A DNA stretch of 64,000 nucleotides. Source: Boswellia sacra (taxonomy: Eukaryota; Streptophyta; Magnoliopsida; Sapindales; Burseraceae). Shown piece by piece: positions 11,311 to 21,362 of the stretch. A program made the position numbers and the translations under genes. Under the pieces are notes generated by a model. The model made no database searches and was not told where the DNA came from. It saw only the letters and a program-made list of their open reading frames with translations. The stretch's first letter is position 1; every line of letters begins with the position of its first letter. The stretch lies in NCBI GenBank assembly GCA_013180625.2, contig SNVD02013895.1, forward strand, positions 434,001 to 498,000, written 5' to 3'.

Positions 11311-11789
11311 GATGACTAATTGTCCTTTAAGAAATCTTTATATTGTTTACTCCTAGATTTATCACTTGATTGTCTTGTAAGATTGATTAACTAGAGGGAT
11401 TAAACTTAATTATTCATTTATAAAGGAACAAATGTTGAATAAATTAAAAAAATTGAGGTGTTTTAAGGATAATATTGAACTATTTAAGCAGAATAATGGA
11501 ATGGTGGGATCACAGTTGACAATAACATGATAATCGTAAGAAGATTAAAGATTAATAATGATTGTAAAGTAAAGATAAAAAAATATATAAGGCAATTACT
11601 AGTGTTTCTCCATATAAAAGCAATTATATATTATTATTTGTAGGAGTGGGCTCCTCCACTTCTTCTACGCTTACAATTTGTGTTCACATTATTCTCACGC
11701 CAATCCTACATATATTCATATATTCTTATTGTCTATCGCAGCCAAATACCAAATTTCTTAGCTAAGTTTAATCAATAACCATCTTTCAT
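11311..11789 (+). promoter_or_regulatory. Orphan CNL promoter and 5'UTR with no gene attached
   Basis: The sequence parallels the upstream regions of CNL-1 to CNL-3. Shared blocks are a TTTAAGAAATCTT-type block, CATATAAAAGCAATTA (a good TATA box, ~11612), GGGCTCCTCCACTTCTT (~11649), a TCTATCGCA block (~11732) and CCAAATTTCTTAGC (~11750), ending at CCATCTTTCATGC. In the genes the 5'UTR continues CCATCTTGATTTGAGA and then the start codon. Here it passes into sequence of the CNL 3'-flank type. I infer that a whole coding unit has been deleted between this promoter and the flank. Confidence 0.7.
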
Positions 11790-12869
11790 GCATTTCATCG
11801 CATTTTTCTTTTTGTAATTTTTTTTGTTTTTATTTTGTAGTAGAATTTGCTTTTTGAGGATAAGATTCGTTATATCTATCTAATTAAGTGTCATTATTTT
11901 TCCTTTTATTAATAAAATTTCCTCGTTTTCGTCGAGGTTTATCAAATATTAAAAAATAAATCCAGTGTCTATAACCATAATTGCTTACGAACCTCCTTTG
12001 TGGTAGTTGGATATTGAGTTGTAGATTGAATTCATAGAAAGGTCAAAAGAATAACATGGGATGCTCAACTTGCAACCATATGAAATGTATGGTTTGTAGA
12101 ATATTGTATATTACTCACTAAACTCAATGATAGCTTCTCATTATCTTTCTTAAAGTAATTAATTAATTAAATGTTAAAATGTTTAATTTAGTATTAGTTA
12201 ATTATTTTATTCATCAATTTAATATGTAATATTGGATAAACTACATTCTATGTTCATGTTCTTTTAGAATATTAGCAAGGATTATATATGGATGTGCTTT
12301 GAACAGACCCATGATTATTCCAATAACATTCAATATAACTATTAACATTTAAGCCCAAGATATGGTTGTCTATTGTCATTGTTTAATAACGAAAAGTCAA
12401 TTTTCAAAGGTGAAGTTGATAGTGATGGAAGACGAAAGAATTGTTAAAGAAATTGAGACGAAATTATCAATTTTTACTTATTTATGAAATTGTAACTTCT
12501 TCGAAAATGGAAAAGTAATATACCTTCTTTTGGGCGCAATTCATTGCTTCATGTTATTTAATTAAATACTTAATTAATTAATTTACTATTGTAATATTGG
12601 GTTCGCCATTTTATATATATAGATATGCTTTTCAGTATATATATATATGCATTATGCAGTCTATTTTTGTGACTATCAATTAACGCTTTGTGACCTTGAG
12701 GCAAGGCTCTTAGTTGGCTTAATAATCAACCACCTGTTTATTTTCAGTTAGATGTTTGTGCCCTCAATTATATGGAAAAAATATAAAATAATTATATAAG
12801 TAATTGTTAAAATGTAATCATAATTTAAAAAACTTCTATTAAAAAAAAAAAAAAAAACCAACTACTCTG
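11790..12869. repeat. CNL 3'-flank repeat abutting the orphan promoter
   Basis: From about 11860 the sequence matches the 3'-flank module (AGTGTCATTATTT, then TTAATAAAATTTCCTCG near 11914, as at 24900-24935 and 40345-40380). It goes on with a block naming the same landmarks as 26460-26560 (ATGATTATTCCAATAAC). No open frame of interest is present. A poly-A run at 12840-12857 precedes the tandem unit that starts near 12860. Confidence 0.6.
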
Positions 12870-13825
12870 CATGTATGGCATTGAGTGCTCAATAGCTAGC
12901 CAGGTATCATTAATTTCAAAAAAGTAAACCATTATTTTGATAGTTAATAAAGGTAGAACTGCAACTTTAATTATTAAAGCTAGCCATTACCTTCATTCGA
13001 TTCCATTATAAGCGACACTACTGCTAAACGTTATCATTCTTAAAGAAAATTTGAAAGCAAAAGCTTTAGTTGATAAGATTTTGGCTGACCACTTTCCGTA
13101 AAAGTCTTTCTTTTGCGTATTAATCTAATTATCAATCAGTGAGGTAAAAATTAATATATTAATGGATAATCAATGAAATATCATCCATGACATCACCTGC
13201 AGAATTTTATGTGTTAATATATATTAATGTAATTAATATTAATAAGACTAAAACAAAGATTTGGAATATTAACTGAATGCAAAACTCAAAATATATTTGA
13301 TTTGTAAAATTAAACGTGAGAATCATAGAATACTATAAATTGATCTACACGAAGACATTACATAATGATAAGAAAAGGAGTTTTTTTATTATTTTATTAA
13401 TTTTAATTTAGAGAAACTGTCATTCTATGAAACATTAGAAAACTAGTCGCTCTTAAGAAATCTTCATATTGTTTACTCTAAGATTTATCACACTAGATTA
13501 TCTTGTAGGGGTTAGCTAGGGGACTAAACTCAATTATTCATTAGTAAAAGAAAATTTTTTAAATAAATTAAACAATTAACGTGTTCAAAGATATTGGATT
13601 ATTTAAGTACAGTAATGGAATAGTGGGTCCGAAATGAGAAGAAAATAATAATCATAAAAAGACAACGCATTAATTAACAATGATTGTAAAGTAAAGAGAA
13701 AAAAAAATGTAAGGCAATTACTCGTGTGTATTCTCCATATAAAAGCAATTATTATTAGCAGGAAGGGGCTCCTCCACTTCTTGTATACTTCCATATGTGT
13801 ACACATGCATTATTCACGTCCCAAT
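12870..13825 (+). promoter_or_regulatory. Distal (decoy) promoter module of the CNL-1 unit
   Basis: It is colinear with 19075-20060 upstream of CNL-2: CTCTGCATG, GCCAGGT(A/G)TCATTAATTT, AAAAGTCTTTCTTTTGCGTA and others are shared. It has its own TATA box (CATATAAAAGCAATTA, ~13736), the GGCTCCTCCACTTCTTG block and a start-like 5'UTR stretch up to 13825, but no coding sequence follows. The region is non-coding and is the left edge of the first tandem unit. Confidence 0.65.
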
Positions 13826-13827
13826 CT

Positions 13828-13876
<49 letters not shown>

Positions 13877-13924
13877 ATTTATATGTATATATGCATATAT
13901 ATATGTATATAATTAATTATATAG
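13826..13924. repeat. (TA)n microsatellite
   Basis: A TA/TG dinucleotide-rich run. It borders the left end of the fold-back MITE, and its continuation lies on the other side at 14582-14660. Confidence 0.85.
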
Positions 13925-14581
13925 AGTAATTAACATTATCATCCCCAACGTTTGGACGAAGTAACACTCTCTCCTTAACCTTTGATAAAGTAACATATAG
14001 ATCCCTAATTTTTAAATACTGTTAATCCATTCATTAAATATATCACGGGAAGACTACTTTATTTTTATTTATATTATAAGATTTTTTATTTATTTCTCTT
14101 TATAAAGGAGAAAAATTTTAAAAACACAACTGGACTCGAAAATTTCATATTTTTAAAATTTTATAGAAAATGATTTGTAGAGATGGTTTGTAAAAATTGA
14201 TTTTCTAAAAATAAAAATTAAAAAGAAAATGATTTGTAGATAAATGAAAATCTTAGTCTAACTGATTTTCTTTCTAATTTTTATTTTTTTAAAATTTATA
14301 TTTTCTTAAATAAAATTAAAAAGAAAATGGTTTGTAAATAAACCATTTTTTTAAAGATAGTTTGTAAATAAAAATTAATGTTTTAAAATTTTTCTCCATT
14401 ATAAAGAGAAATAAATAAATAAATCTTATAATATGAATAAGGGTAAATTTATATTTCTATAGTATATTTAATGGATGGAGTAATGGTATTTGAAAATTAG
14501 AGGTCTTTATGTTACTTTGTTTAAGGGTTGGGGAGAAAGTGTTACTTTGTCCAAACGTTGAGGGTAACAATGTTAATTACT
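13925..14581. mobile_element. Fold-back MITE inserted in a (TA)n microsatellite
   Basis: The ends AGTAATTAACATT and AATGTTAATTACT are inverse copies, and the two arms remain complementary for well over 100 bp: the CCAACGTTTGGAC block at 13945 pairs with GTCCAAACGTTG at 14549. More distant pairing continues to about 14125/14383. The equivalent site upstream of CNL-2 (20050-20100) has neither the element nor the long TA run, so it is a younger insertion. It contains no open frame. The arm sequence resembles long-TIR Mutator-type MITEs; the superfamily is an inference. Confidence 0.75.
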
Positions 14582-14656
<75 letters not shown>

Positions 14657-14660
14657 TTAT
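14582..14660. repeat. Compound (TA)n(GT)n microsatellite
   Basis: A TA run of about 38 bp is followed by a GT run of about 34 bp. The open frames here (14509-14874 and 14528-14779) translate to IYIYIY/CVCVCV and are artefacts of the repeat. Confidence 0.95.
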
Positions 14661-15553
14661 GTATGTATATATTCATATTCAATATTATTCATTGGATTGT
14701 CTTTCTTATATTTTGTTTCATGCATTTAAGGGAAGTTTTCTTTTTGAGTATGCATTTCTACACTTATTTCTTAGGTTAGTTCCCTTTGATAAAACAATTT
14801 CAAAAGTAAATATTTTTGGAGTTGATTATGAAATAATCACCTTTGTTAAAGGTTTTCAAAGCATGATTTTGTAGCTAGTTTAAGAAAATTTAAATTACTT
14901 AAATTTATTTTCATTATATATACAAAAATACCCCTCAATTAATAGCAAAAATTGTATGTAATTATTCAATTATGACCATAATTTAACAAATTTGTTATTA
15001 AATAAAAAGAAAAATACTCTGCATGGGGATCAGAGGACCATAATTTTTAATAGCTGGGTGTCATTAATTTTAAAAAAGTGAACAATTATCTGTTTTGATA
15101 GCTAATAAAGGTAGAGCTGCTGCTTCAATAATTAAAAGCTAGTCAATAGTCATCAACCTTTATTCGATTCCATGACAAGTGACAACTCTAAAATCTACGT
15201 AACATTAGAAAACTAATTAATTATCTTTTAAGAAATCTTCATATTATTTACTACAAGATTTATCGCTGGATTGTATTGTAGACTTAACTAAGTGATTAAA
15301 CAATAGTTATTCATTAACAAAAGAATAAAATTTAAATAAATTGAAAAATTAACGTGTTCAAAGATATAAAGTAAAGGTAAATCATAAATATAGGAGGCAA
15401 TTATCACAGTGGGGTCCTCCACTTCTTGTACACTTTTGAAATTTTTGTTCACCTACCAATCTTTGATACTTATACTGTTACTCTTATTATCTATCGCATC
15501 ACAAACACCAAATTTCTTGCATAAGCTTAATCAATTTCCATCTTGATTTGAGA
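14661..15553 (+). promoter_or_regulatory. Proximal promoter and 5'UTR of CNL-1
   Basis: It is colinear with 20080-21362 upstream of CNL-2. Conserved blocks are GGCAATTATCA (~15396), GGTCCTCCACTTCTTG (~15411), TCTTATTATCTATCGCA (~15482) and CCAAATTTCTTGC (~15509), then ATTTCCATCTTGATTTGAGA immediately before the start codon. The position of the CNL-2 TATA box reads TTATACTG here, so a canonical TATA is lost; AAATATAGG near 15387 might substitute. The transcription start is inferred to lie after about 15470. Confidence 0.55.
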
Positions 15554-18229
15554 ATGGCTGAAGCACTTGTTTCCGTAGTCTTGGACCAGTTGGCTTCCAT
15601 CATTAGCCAACAAGCACAGGCAGAGGTGAAGCTAGTCGTGGGTGTTGATGATGAAGTCCAAAAGCTCACCAGCAATCTCCGTGCCATAAAAGCTGTTCTT
15701 GAAGATGCTGAGAGCAGACAAGTGAGGGAGAAAAGTGTGGCGGACTGGTTAGATAAGCTTAAAGACGTATCATACGACATGGATGACGTGTTGGATGAGT
15801 GGAACACATCGGTTAGGAAATTACAGATGGAGGAGGTTGATGAAAATGCTTCCAAAACGAAGAGGAAGGTATGTTCCCTCGTCCCTTGTTGTTCCTCTGG
15901 TTTTAGACAAGTTGGCCTGCGTCATGATATTTCTCACAAGATAAAAGAGTTGAATAGAAAACTAGATATTATTGCTGCCGAAAGAAATATCTTTAATTTT
16001 AGTTTGACAAAGGACAACAAAGAACTGAAAACACCACTCACTACATCTTTTATTGATGTATCATCTGTTCATGGAAGAGATGATGATAAGGATAAATTGT
16101 TAACCATGCTGTTGAACAATGAGAGTAGTCAACAACCACTCATCTCTGTCATTCCTATTGTAGGGATGGGGGGTATTGGTAAAACAACTCTTGCTAGGCT
16201 TGTTTTTAACAATGATAGAGTGATTACCCATTTTGACGAAAGAATATGGGTATGTGTCTCTGAACCTTTCAGTGAGATTAGGATTGCCAAAGCAATTTTA
16301 GAATCTCTTGGAGGTGATGTATCAAAACTAGTTGAACTTCAAACTGTCTTGCAACATATAAGTCAATCTCTTGAAAGAAAGAAATTTTTTTTAGTCTTAG
16401 ATGATGTGTGGACAGAAGATCCTAAAGATTGGGAACAATTGAAGGACTGTTTAAACTGTTGTTCTCAAGGAAGCAGGATTTTAGTGACCACACGTAAGAC
16501 AAATATTGCAAATGTCATGGGAACCGCCAACAAGATCTTATTAGAGACCCTACCCGAAAATGATTCTTGGAATTTGTTTAGTCAAATTGCATTTTGTAAA
16601 ATGATTGGTGAGGAGAGTAAAAAATTTGAAGATATTGGTAGAAAACTTCTGGGCAAGTGTAAGGGCTTACCTCTTGCTATAAAGACATTAGGTGGTCTTT
16701 TGTGTTATAAGAGCAACATTAAATATTGGCAAAGTGTCTCAGACAGTGAGATATGGGAATTAGAAGAGGTAGAAAGAGGGATTTTCCCACCTTTGCTATT
16801 GAGCTATTATGATTTGCCCTCTACATTGAGAAAATGCTTCTCCTATTGTGCTGTCTTTCCAAAAGACTATAAGATAAATAAAGATCAATTGATTAAGTTA
16901 TGGATGGCTCAAAGTTATGTTAGGGATGAGCGAAACAAAGATATGGAGTTAATTGGTGAAGAGTACTTTGAAAATTTAGCAATGCGCTCTTTTTTTCAAG
17001 ATTTTGAGAGAAATGCTTTTGATGGTAGCATAACAAGTTGTAAGATGCATGATATAGTGCATGATTTTGCTCGATATCTTACCAAGAATGAATGTTTTAG
17101 TCTAGAGATTGATGATTTTGAAGGGTCTAAAGGCCAATTTTCTTTTGAGAAAGGACGACATTTGTTGGTAGAATTTAAAAGTGAAGATTCATTTCCAATG
17201 TATATTTATAGTGCAAAAAATTTACGTAGCCTATTGGTTGAGGGGGCAATCTTGAGCAACGTGGCTGTATCCAAATTATTTTGTGAATTTACATGCCTAA
17301 GGACATTGGATTTGAGTTATTGTGGCATTAAGATATTATCAAGTGAAATAAAAAAATTGATACACTTAAGGTGCCTTGATTTATCACATAATAAAGAATT
17401 AGAAGAATTACCAGAGGCAATATGCGAGTTATATAACCTTCAAACCTTAAATCTCGATTATTGTTCTGGTCTCAAGAAACTACCTCAAGGGATGGAAAAA
17501 TTAATTAGCTTGAGGCATTTATTAAATTATGGCACTTGTTATCACAGTCTAAGTGAGATGCCAAAGGGAATAGAAGGATCGACTTCTCTCAGGACTTTGA
17601 CTGAATTCGGAGTTTGCAGAAATAGAAATAGGGAGGGTAGTGGTCTTGAATATTTAAAAAACTTGAATAATCTTCGAGGGTCTCTTGATATTGTAAGGTT
17701 AGGAGATGTGGGAGATGTGGGTGAGGTTAATAAAGCAAGGCTTAAGAATAAGACAAACCTCGTTTCTTTGAGTTTATATTTTAGCAGTGATGAAGTGAGG
17801 GAGAATAGGAGTAATGGGATTGATGAAGCCCTTTTTGAAGCCTTACAACCCCCTCCCAATTTAGAGAGATTGGAGATATTTAATTACGAAGGAAAAACTT
17901 TAAGGTTGAATTGGATGGTATCATTAACCAAGTTGAGGTTTCTAGCGCTGTGGAATTGCATCAACTTGGAAGAGTGGAATATTACAAAGAAGGAAGATGA
18001 AGATATTACAATCATCATGCCTTCTCTTTATTCCTTGTTAATCTGGTATTGTAAGAAATTAAAGTTGCTGCCAGATCAGATTCTTCAAACGCCAACATTG
18101 AAGAAATTGGAGATCCGTAGTTGCCCTATTCTAGAAGAACGCTACAAGAAGGAGACAGGAGTGGACTGGATCAAAATCTCTCACATCCCTGAAATTGATA
18201 TTCGTGATCATCTCTTTCAATTACGATGA
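15554..18229 (+). CDS. CNL-1: CC-NB-ARC-LRR resistance protein, RGA type
   Basis: The 891-residue product is a predicted cytoplasmic immune receptor that binds ADP/ATP as a switch. An Rx-type coiled coil covers ~1-150, with the EDVID-equivalent DMDDVLDEW near 75-83. The NB-ARC follows: VHGR ~172, P-loop GMGGIGKTT ~204-212, kinase-2 FLVLDDVW ~279-286, RNBS-B ILVTTRKT ~311, GLPLA ~371, RNBS-D CFSYCAVFPKD ~434, MHD ~497-499. All are intact. Leucine-rich repeats run from ~575 to ~880. The start was chosen at MAEALVS, shared by all paralogues; the frame two codons earlier begins with TTG. It is a single exon, as is usual for this subclass. The LRR is short for an RGA protein. The P-loop codons resemble a miR482/2118 target. 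Function and pathogen specificity are unknown. Confidence 0.95.
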   Translation: MAEALVSVVLDQLASIISQQAQAEVKLVVGVDDEVQKLTSNLRAIKAVLEDAESRQVREKSVADWLDKLKDVSYDMDDVLDEWNTSVRKLQMEEVDENASKTKRKVCSLVPCCSSGFRQVGLRHDISHKIKELNRKLDIIAAERNIFNFSLTKDNKELKTPLTTSFIDVSSVHGRDDDKDKLLTMLLNNESSQQPLISVIPIVGMGGIGKTTLARLVFNNDRVITHFDERIWVCVSEPFSEIRIAKAILESLGGDVSKLVELQTVLQHISQSLERKKFFLVLDDVWTEDPKDWEQLKDCLNCCSQGSRILVTTRKTNIANVMGTANKILLETLPENDSWNLFSQIAFCKMIGEESKKFEDIGRKLLGKCKGLPLAIKTLGGLLCYKSNIKYWQSVSDSEIWELEEVERGIFPPLLLSYYDLPSTLRKCFSYCAVFPKDYKINKDQLIKLWMAQSYVRDERNKDMELIGEEYFENLAMRSFFQDFERNAFDGSITSCKMHDIVHDFARYLTKNECFSLEIDDFEGSKGQFSFEKGRHLLVEFKSEDSFPMYIYSAKNLRSLLVEGAILSNVAVSKLFCEFTCLRTLDLSYCGIKILSSEIKKLIHLRCLDLSHNKELEELPEAICELYNLQTLNLDYCSGLKKLPQGMEKLISLRHLLNYGTCYHSLSEMPKGIEGSTSLRTLTEFGVCRNRNREGSGLEYLKNLNNLRGSLDIVRLGDVGDVGEVNKARLKNKTNLVSLSLYFSSDEVRENRSNGIDEALFEALQPPPNLERLEIFNYEGKTLRLNWMVSLTKLRFLALWNCINLEEWNITKKEDEDITIIMPSLYSLLIWYCKKLKLLPDQILQTPTLKKLEIRSCPILEERYKKETGVDWIKISHIPEIDIRDHLFQLR

Positions 18230-18279
18230 ACATCGTCCTAGTGAATACTGATGAAGATAATTCCTGGACATACAGACAG

Positions 18280-18462
18280 GTAATTTGGTCTCCTTCTTTT
18301 CTTCTTATTTAATTGTTGTTTATTTTTAATTAATTAAAACAATATTTCTTACATATTCTGGCAGTTAATATATAGTTCAAATGTATTCGCGTTAAAATGA
18401 TGTTTATTAGTACTCTGTTTTGGTTTGAATTATTCTTCCATTATTGGAATGATGGTGAACAG
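18280..18462 (+). other. Predicted 3'UTR intron of CNL-1
   Basis: The donor ACAG/GTAATTTGG and acceptor GGTGAACAG bound 183 bp, beginning 50 bp after the stop. Both sites are conserved after CNL-2 and CNL-3, with the flanking exon-like text GTTTATGCACAGCAGGTGAT more conserved than the interior. This is a prediction from sequence; there is no transcript evidence. Confidence 0.55.
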
Positions 18463-19069
18463 GGTTTATGCACAGCAGGTGATTGAAAGATTTACCAAAT
18501 TGGGCTGCTTCTTTAGGGAACACATAGATATTGCTATTTAATATTTGCTAAGGAAAGCTGGGAGTATATGAATACTGAGGACGGATTGTTTACATTGCAA
18601 GATATTGTGTAAATAGCCTCATCTTTTAACATCATCCATGGAGCAAGTGGACATGATGGTGGATATTGACACGTTGTTTGTGGGATGGAGTGATTGCGCA
18701 GAAGCACTGATGCCTTATCTTGGATAAGTAGCTATTCTGGTGGAACTTTTCGGGATGTGTTTCTGTTATTCGTTGCTTCTGTGAAGTAGAATTTGCTGAC
18801 GGTTTGGCTTTCACTGCTTTGGGTGCGACCCAAAGGTGCCAAGCTTGACCCTGCTATTGCTTTTGTTTATCCATTTGGAGTTGGTTTTTTTTAAGGTATT
18901 AATGGCTTCTGCTGCAGACTTTTACTCAACTTACTCAAGGCATCAATCCTCAAGTGTGTTGTGCATTAAATGAAATCAAGGAGTACATTTTTCAAGCATC
19001 TTATCCATTAATTTCATGTCAATATCATTGAGGGCTCAATTGACTCATGTCAATATATTAAAGAAAAAA
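18463..19069 (+). repeat. 3' flank of CNL-1 and junction with the next tandem unit
   Basis: The sequence matches 38260-38840 downstream of CNL-3 up to TTTCATGTCAATATCAT at 19027. Homology then jumps to upstream-unit sequence after a small repeat of CATTGAGGGCTCAATTG (~19026 and ~19091). This is the boundary between the first and second tandem units. No coding sequence is seen. Confidence 0.65.
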
Positions 19070-20060
19070 ACCCACTACTCTGCATGCATGGCATTGAGGG
19101 CTCAATTGCTAGCCAGGTGTCATTAATTTAAAAAAAGTAAACAATTATTTTGATACTTAATGAAGGTGGAACTGCAACTTTAATTACTAAAGCTAGTCAT
19201 TACCTTTATTCGATTCCATGATGAGCGACACTACTGCTAAACTCTATCATTTTTAAGGAATAATTGAAAGCCAAAGCTTTAGTTGATAAGATTTCGGCTG
19301 ACTACTTTCCGTAAAAGTCTTTCTTTTGCGTATTAATCTAATTATCAATCAGGGAGGTAAAAATTGATATTTTAATGAATAATCAATATATTATCATCTA
19401 TGACATCACCCGCAGAATTTTATGTGTTAATACATATTAATATAATTAATATTAATAAGACTAAAACAAAAATTTGTAATATTAACTGAATGTAAAACTC
19501 AAAGTCTATGTGATTTGTAAAATTAAACGTAAGAATCATAGAATACTACATAATTGATCTAAATGAAAGTGTTTATATAAAAATAGAATCTGTTTAACGA
19601 AGACATTACATAATAATAAGAAAAGAATTTTTTTATTACTTTATTAATTTTAATTAGGAGAAACTGTCATTCGATGAAACGTTAGAAAACTAATCGCTTT
19701 TATGAAAACTGAAAAATTTATCACACTAGATTATCTTGTACGGATTAACAAGAGGACTAAACTCAATTATTCATTAGTAAAAGAACAAATTTAAATAAAT
19801 TAAAAAATTAACGTGTTCGAAGATATTGGATTATTTAAGTAGAATAACGGAAGGTGGGTCCAAAATAAGAAGAAAATAATGATCATAAAAAGATAAAGGA
19901 TTAATTAACAATGATTCTAAAGTAACGAGGGAAAAAAAAATATGAGGCAATTACTAGTGTGCTTCTCCATATAAAAGCAATTATTATTAGCAGGAGGGGG
20001 CTCCTCCACTTCTTGTATACTTCCAAATTTGTGTTCACATTATTCACCTCCCAATCTTGC
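19070..20060 (+). promoter_or_regulatory. Distal (decoy) promoter module of the CNL-2 unit
   Basis: Colinear with 12870-13825. It keeps a TATA box (CATATAAAAGCAATTA, ~19968) and GGCTCCTCCACTTCTTG (~19999) but no gene follows; the next ATG-led coding region is 1.3 kb further on. Confidence 0.6.
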
Positions 20061-21362
20061 ATTTACATTTATATTCATATTCATATTCAATATTATTCAT
20101 AGGATTGTTCTTTTATATGGCTGTCGTCTTTTCTTATATTTTGTCTCATGCATTTCATGGAAAATTTTCTTTTTCAGTATTTCTACACTTATTTCTTAGG
20201 TCTTTGATAAAACAATTTCAAAAGTTAATATTTTTGGAGTTGATTATGAAATAATCACAGTTGTTTAAGGTTTTCAAAGCATGATTTTGTAGCTAGCTTA
20301 AGACAATTTAAATTACTTAAGTTGATTTTGATTATATATACAAAAATACCCTCAATTAATAGCAAAAATTATAACTAATTATTTAATTATGATCATAATT
20401 AAATAAATTCGTTATTAAATAAAAAGAAAAATACTCTGCATGGAGAATGGAGGACCCAGTATCTAGCTGGGTGTCATTTTTCAAAAAAGTAAACAATTCG
20501 ATTCGATGACAAGTGACAACACTAATAAAATTATCCCATTTTAAAGGAAAACTTGAAAGCCAAAGGCAAGAAGGAAATCTTGCTTTAGTTTCATCAAGAT
20601 TTTTCTACTTTGTAAAAGGGCCTTTCTATCTAATTAAGGTGGAAACTGATATTCTAATAAATTTTCTAGTCATCGATATTAATCAATTATACAATTATCC
20701 ATCATGACAGAATAAATCAGTGACATGATCACCCTTAGAATTTTATGTGTTAATATATATTAGTATTAATAAAACCAAAATAAAGATTTGTAATTTCAAC
20801 TGAATGGAAAATCCAAAATCTATATCATTTGTAAAATTAAATATGAGAATCATAGAATACTAAATAATCGATCTAAATGAATGTGTTTTATACAATTTTG
20901 ACAAAAGGTTTAATGCACACATTACATAACAATATAAAAAGGAATTTCCTTTTATTGTTTTTAAATATTTTAATTAGGAGCAAAACTGTCATTCTATGTA
21001 ACATTAGAAAACTAATTAATTACCTTTTAAGAAATCTTCATGTTATTTACTGCAAGATTTATCGCTGGATTGTATTGTAGGCTTAACTAAATGATTAAAC
21101 ATTAATTATTCATTAACAAGAGAATAAAATTTAAATAAATTGAAAAATTAACGTGTTCAAAGTGATAAAGTAGAGGTAAATCAGTAATGTATAAGGCAAT
21201 TATTAGATGGAGTGGGCTCCGCCACTTCTTGTACACTTTTGAAATTTCTGTTCGCCTGCCGATCTGACATACTTATAAATGCACTATAACTCTTATTATC
21301 TATCGCAACACAAACACCAAATTTCTTGCCTAAGTATAATCAACTTCCATCTTGATTTGAGA
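20061..21362 (+). promoter_or_regulatory. Proximal promoter and 5'UTR of CNL-2
   Basis: Colinear with 14680-15553 but without the microsatellite and MITE. A good TATA box, TATAAAT, lies at 21274-21280, about 85 bases before the start codon. Of CNL-1 to CNL-3 only this one has it intact. An upstream in-frame ATG at 21279 overlaps the TATA box and so is probably not transcribed. Short open frames at 20057, 20513 and 20877 have no support. Confidence 0.6.

Noticed and set aside
14509..14874. Open frame of 121 codons
   Set aside because: It is made of TA and GT microsatellite translation (IYIYIY, CVCVCV) plus MITE end sequence.
15499..15855. Minus-strand frame of 118 codons over the start of CNL-1 (also at 21296-21664 and 35277-35645)
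   Set aside because: It is the exact shadow of the CNL coiled-coil coding sequence and recurs only because the genes are duplicated.
21279..21362. N-terminal extension of CNL-2 by 28 residues
   Set aside because: The upstream ATG overlaps the TATA box, the paralogues start at MAEALVS, and CNL-1 has no equivalent ATG.
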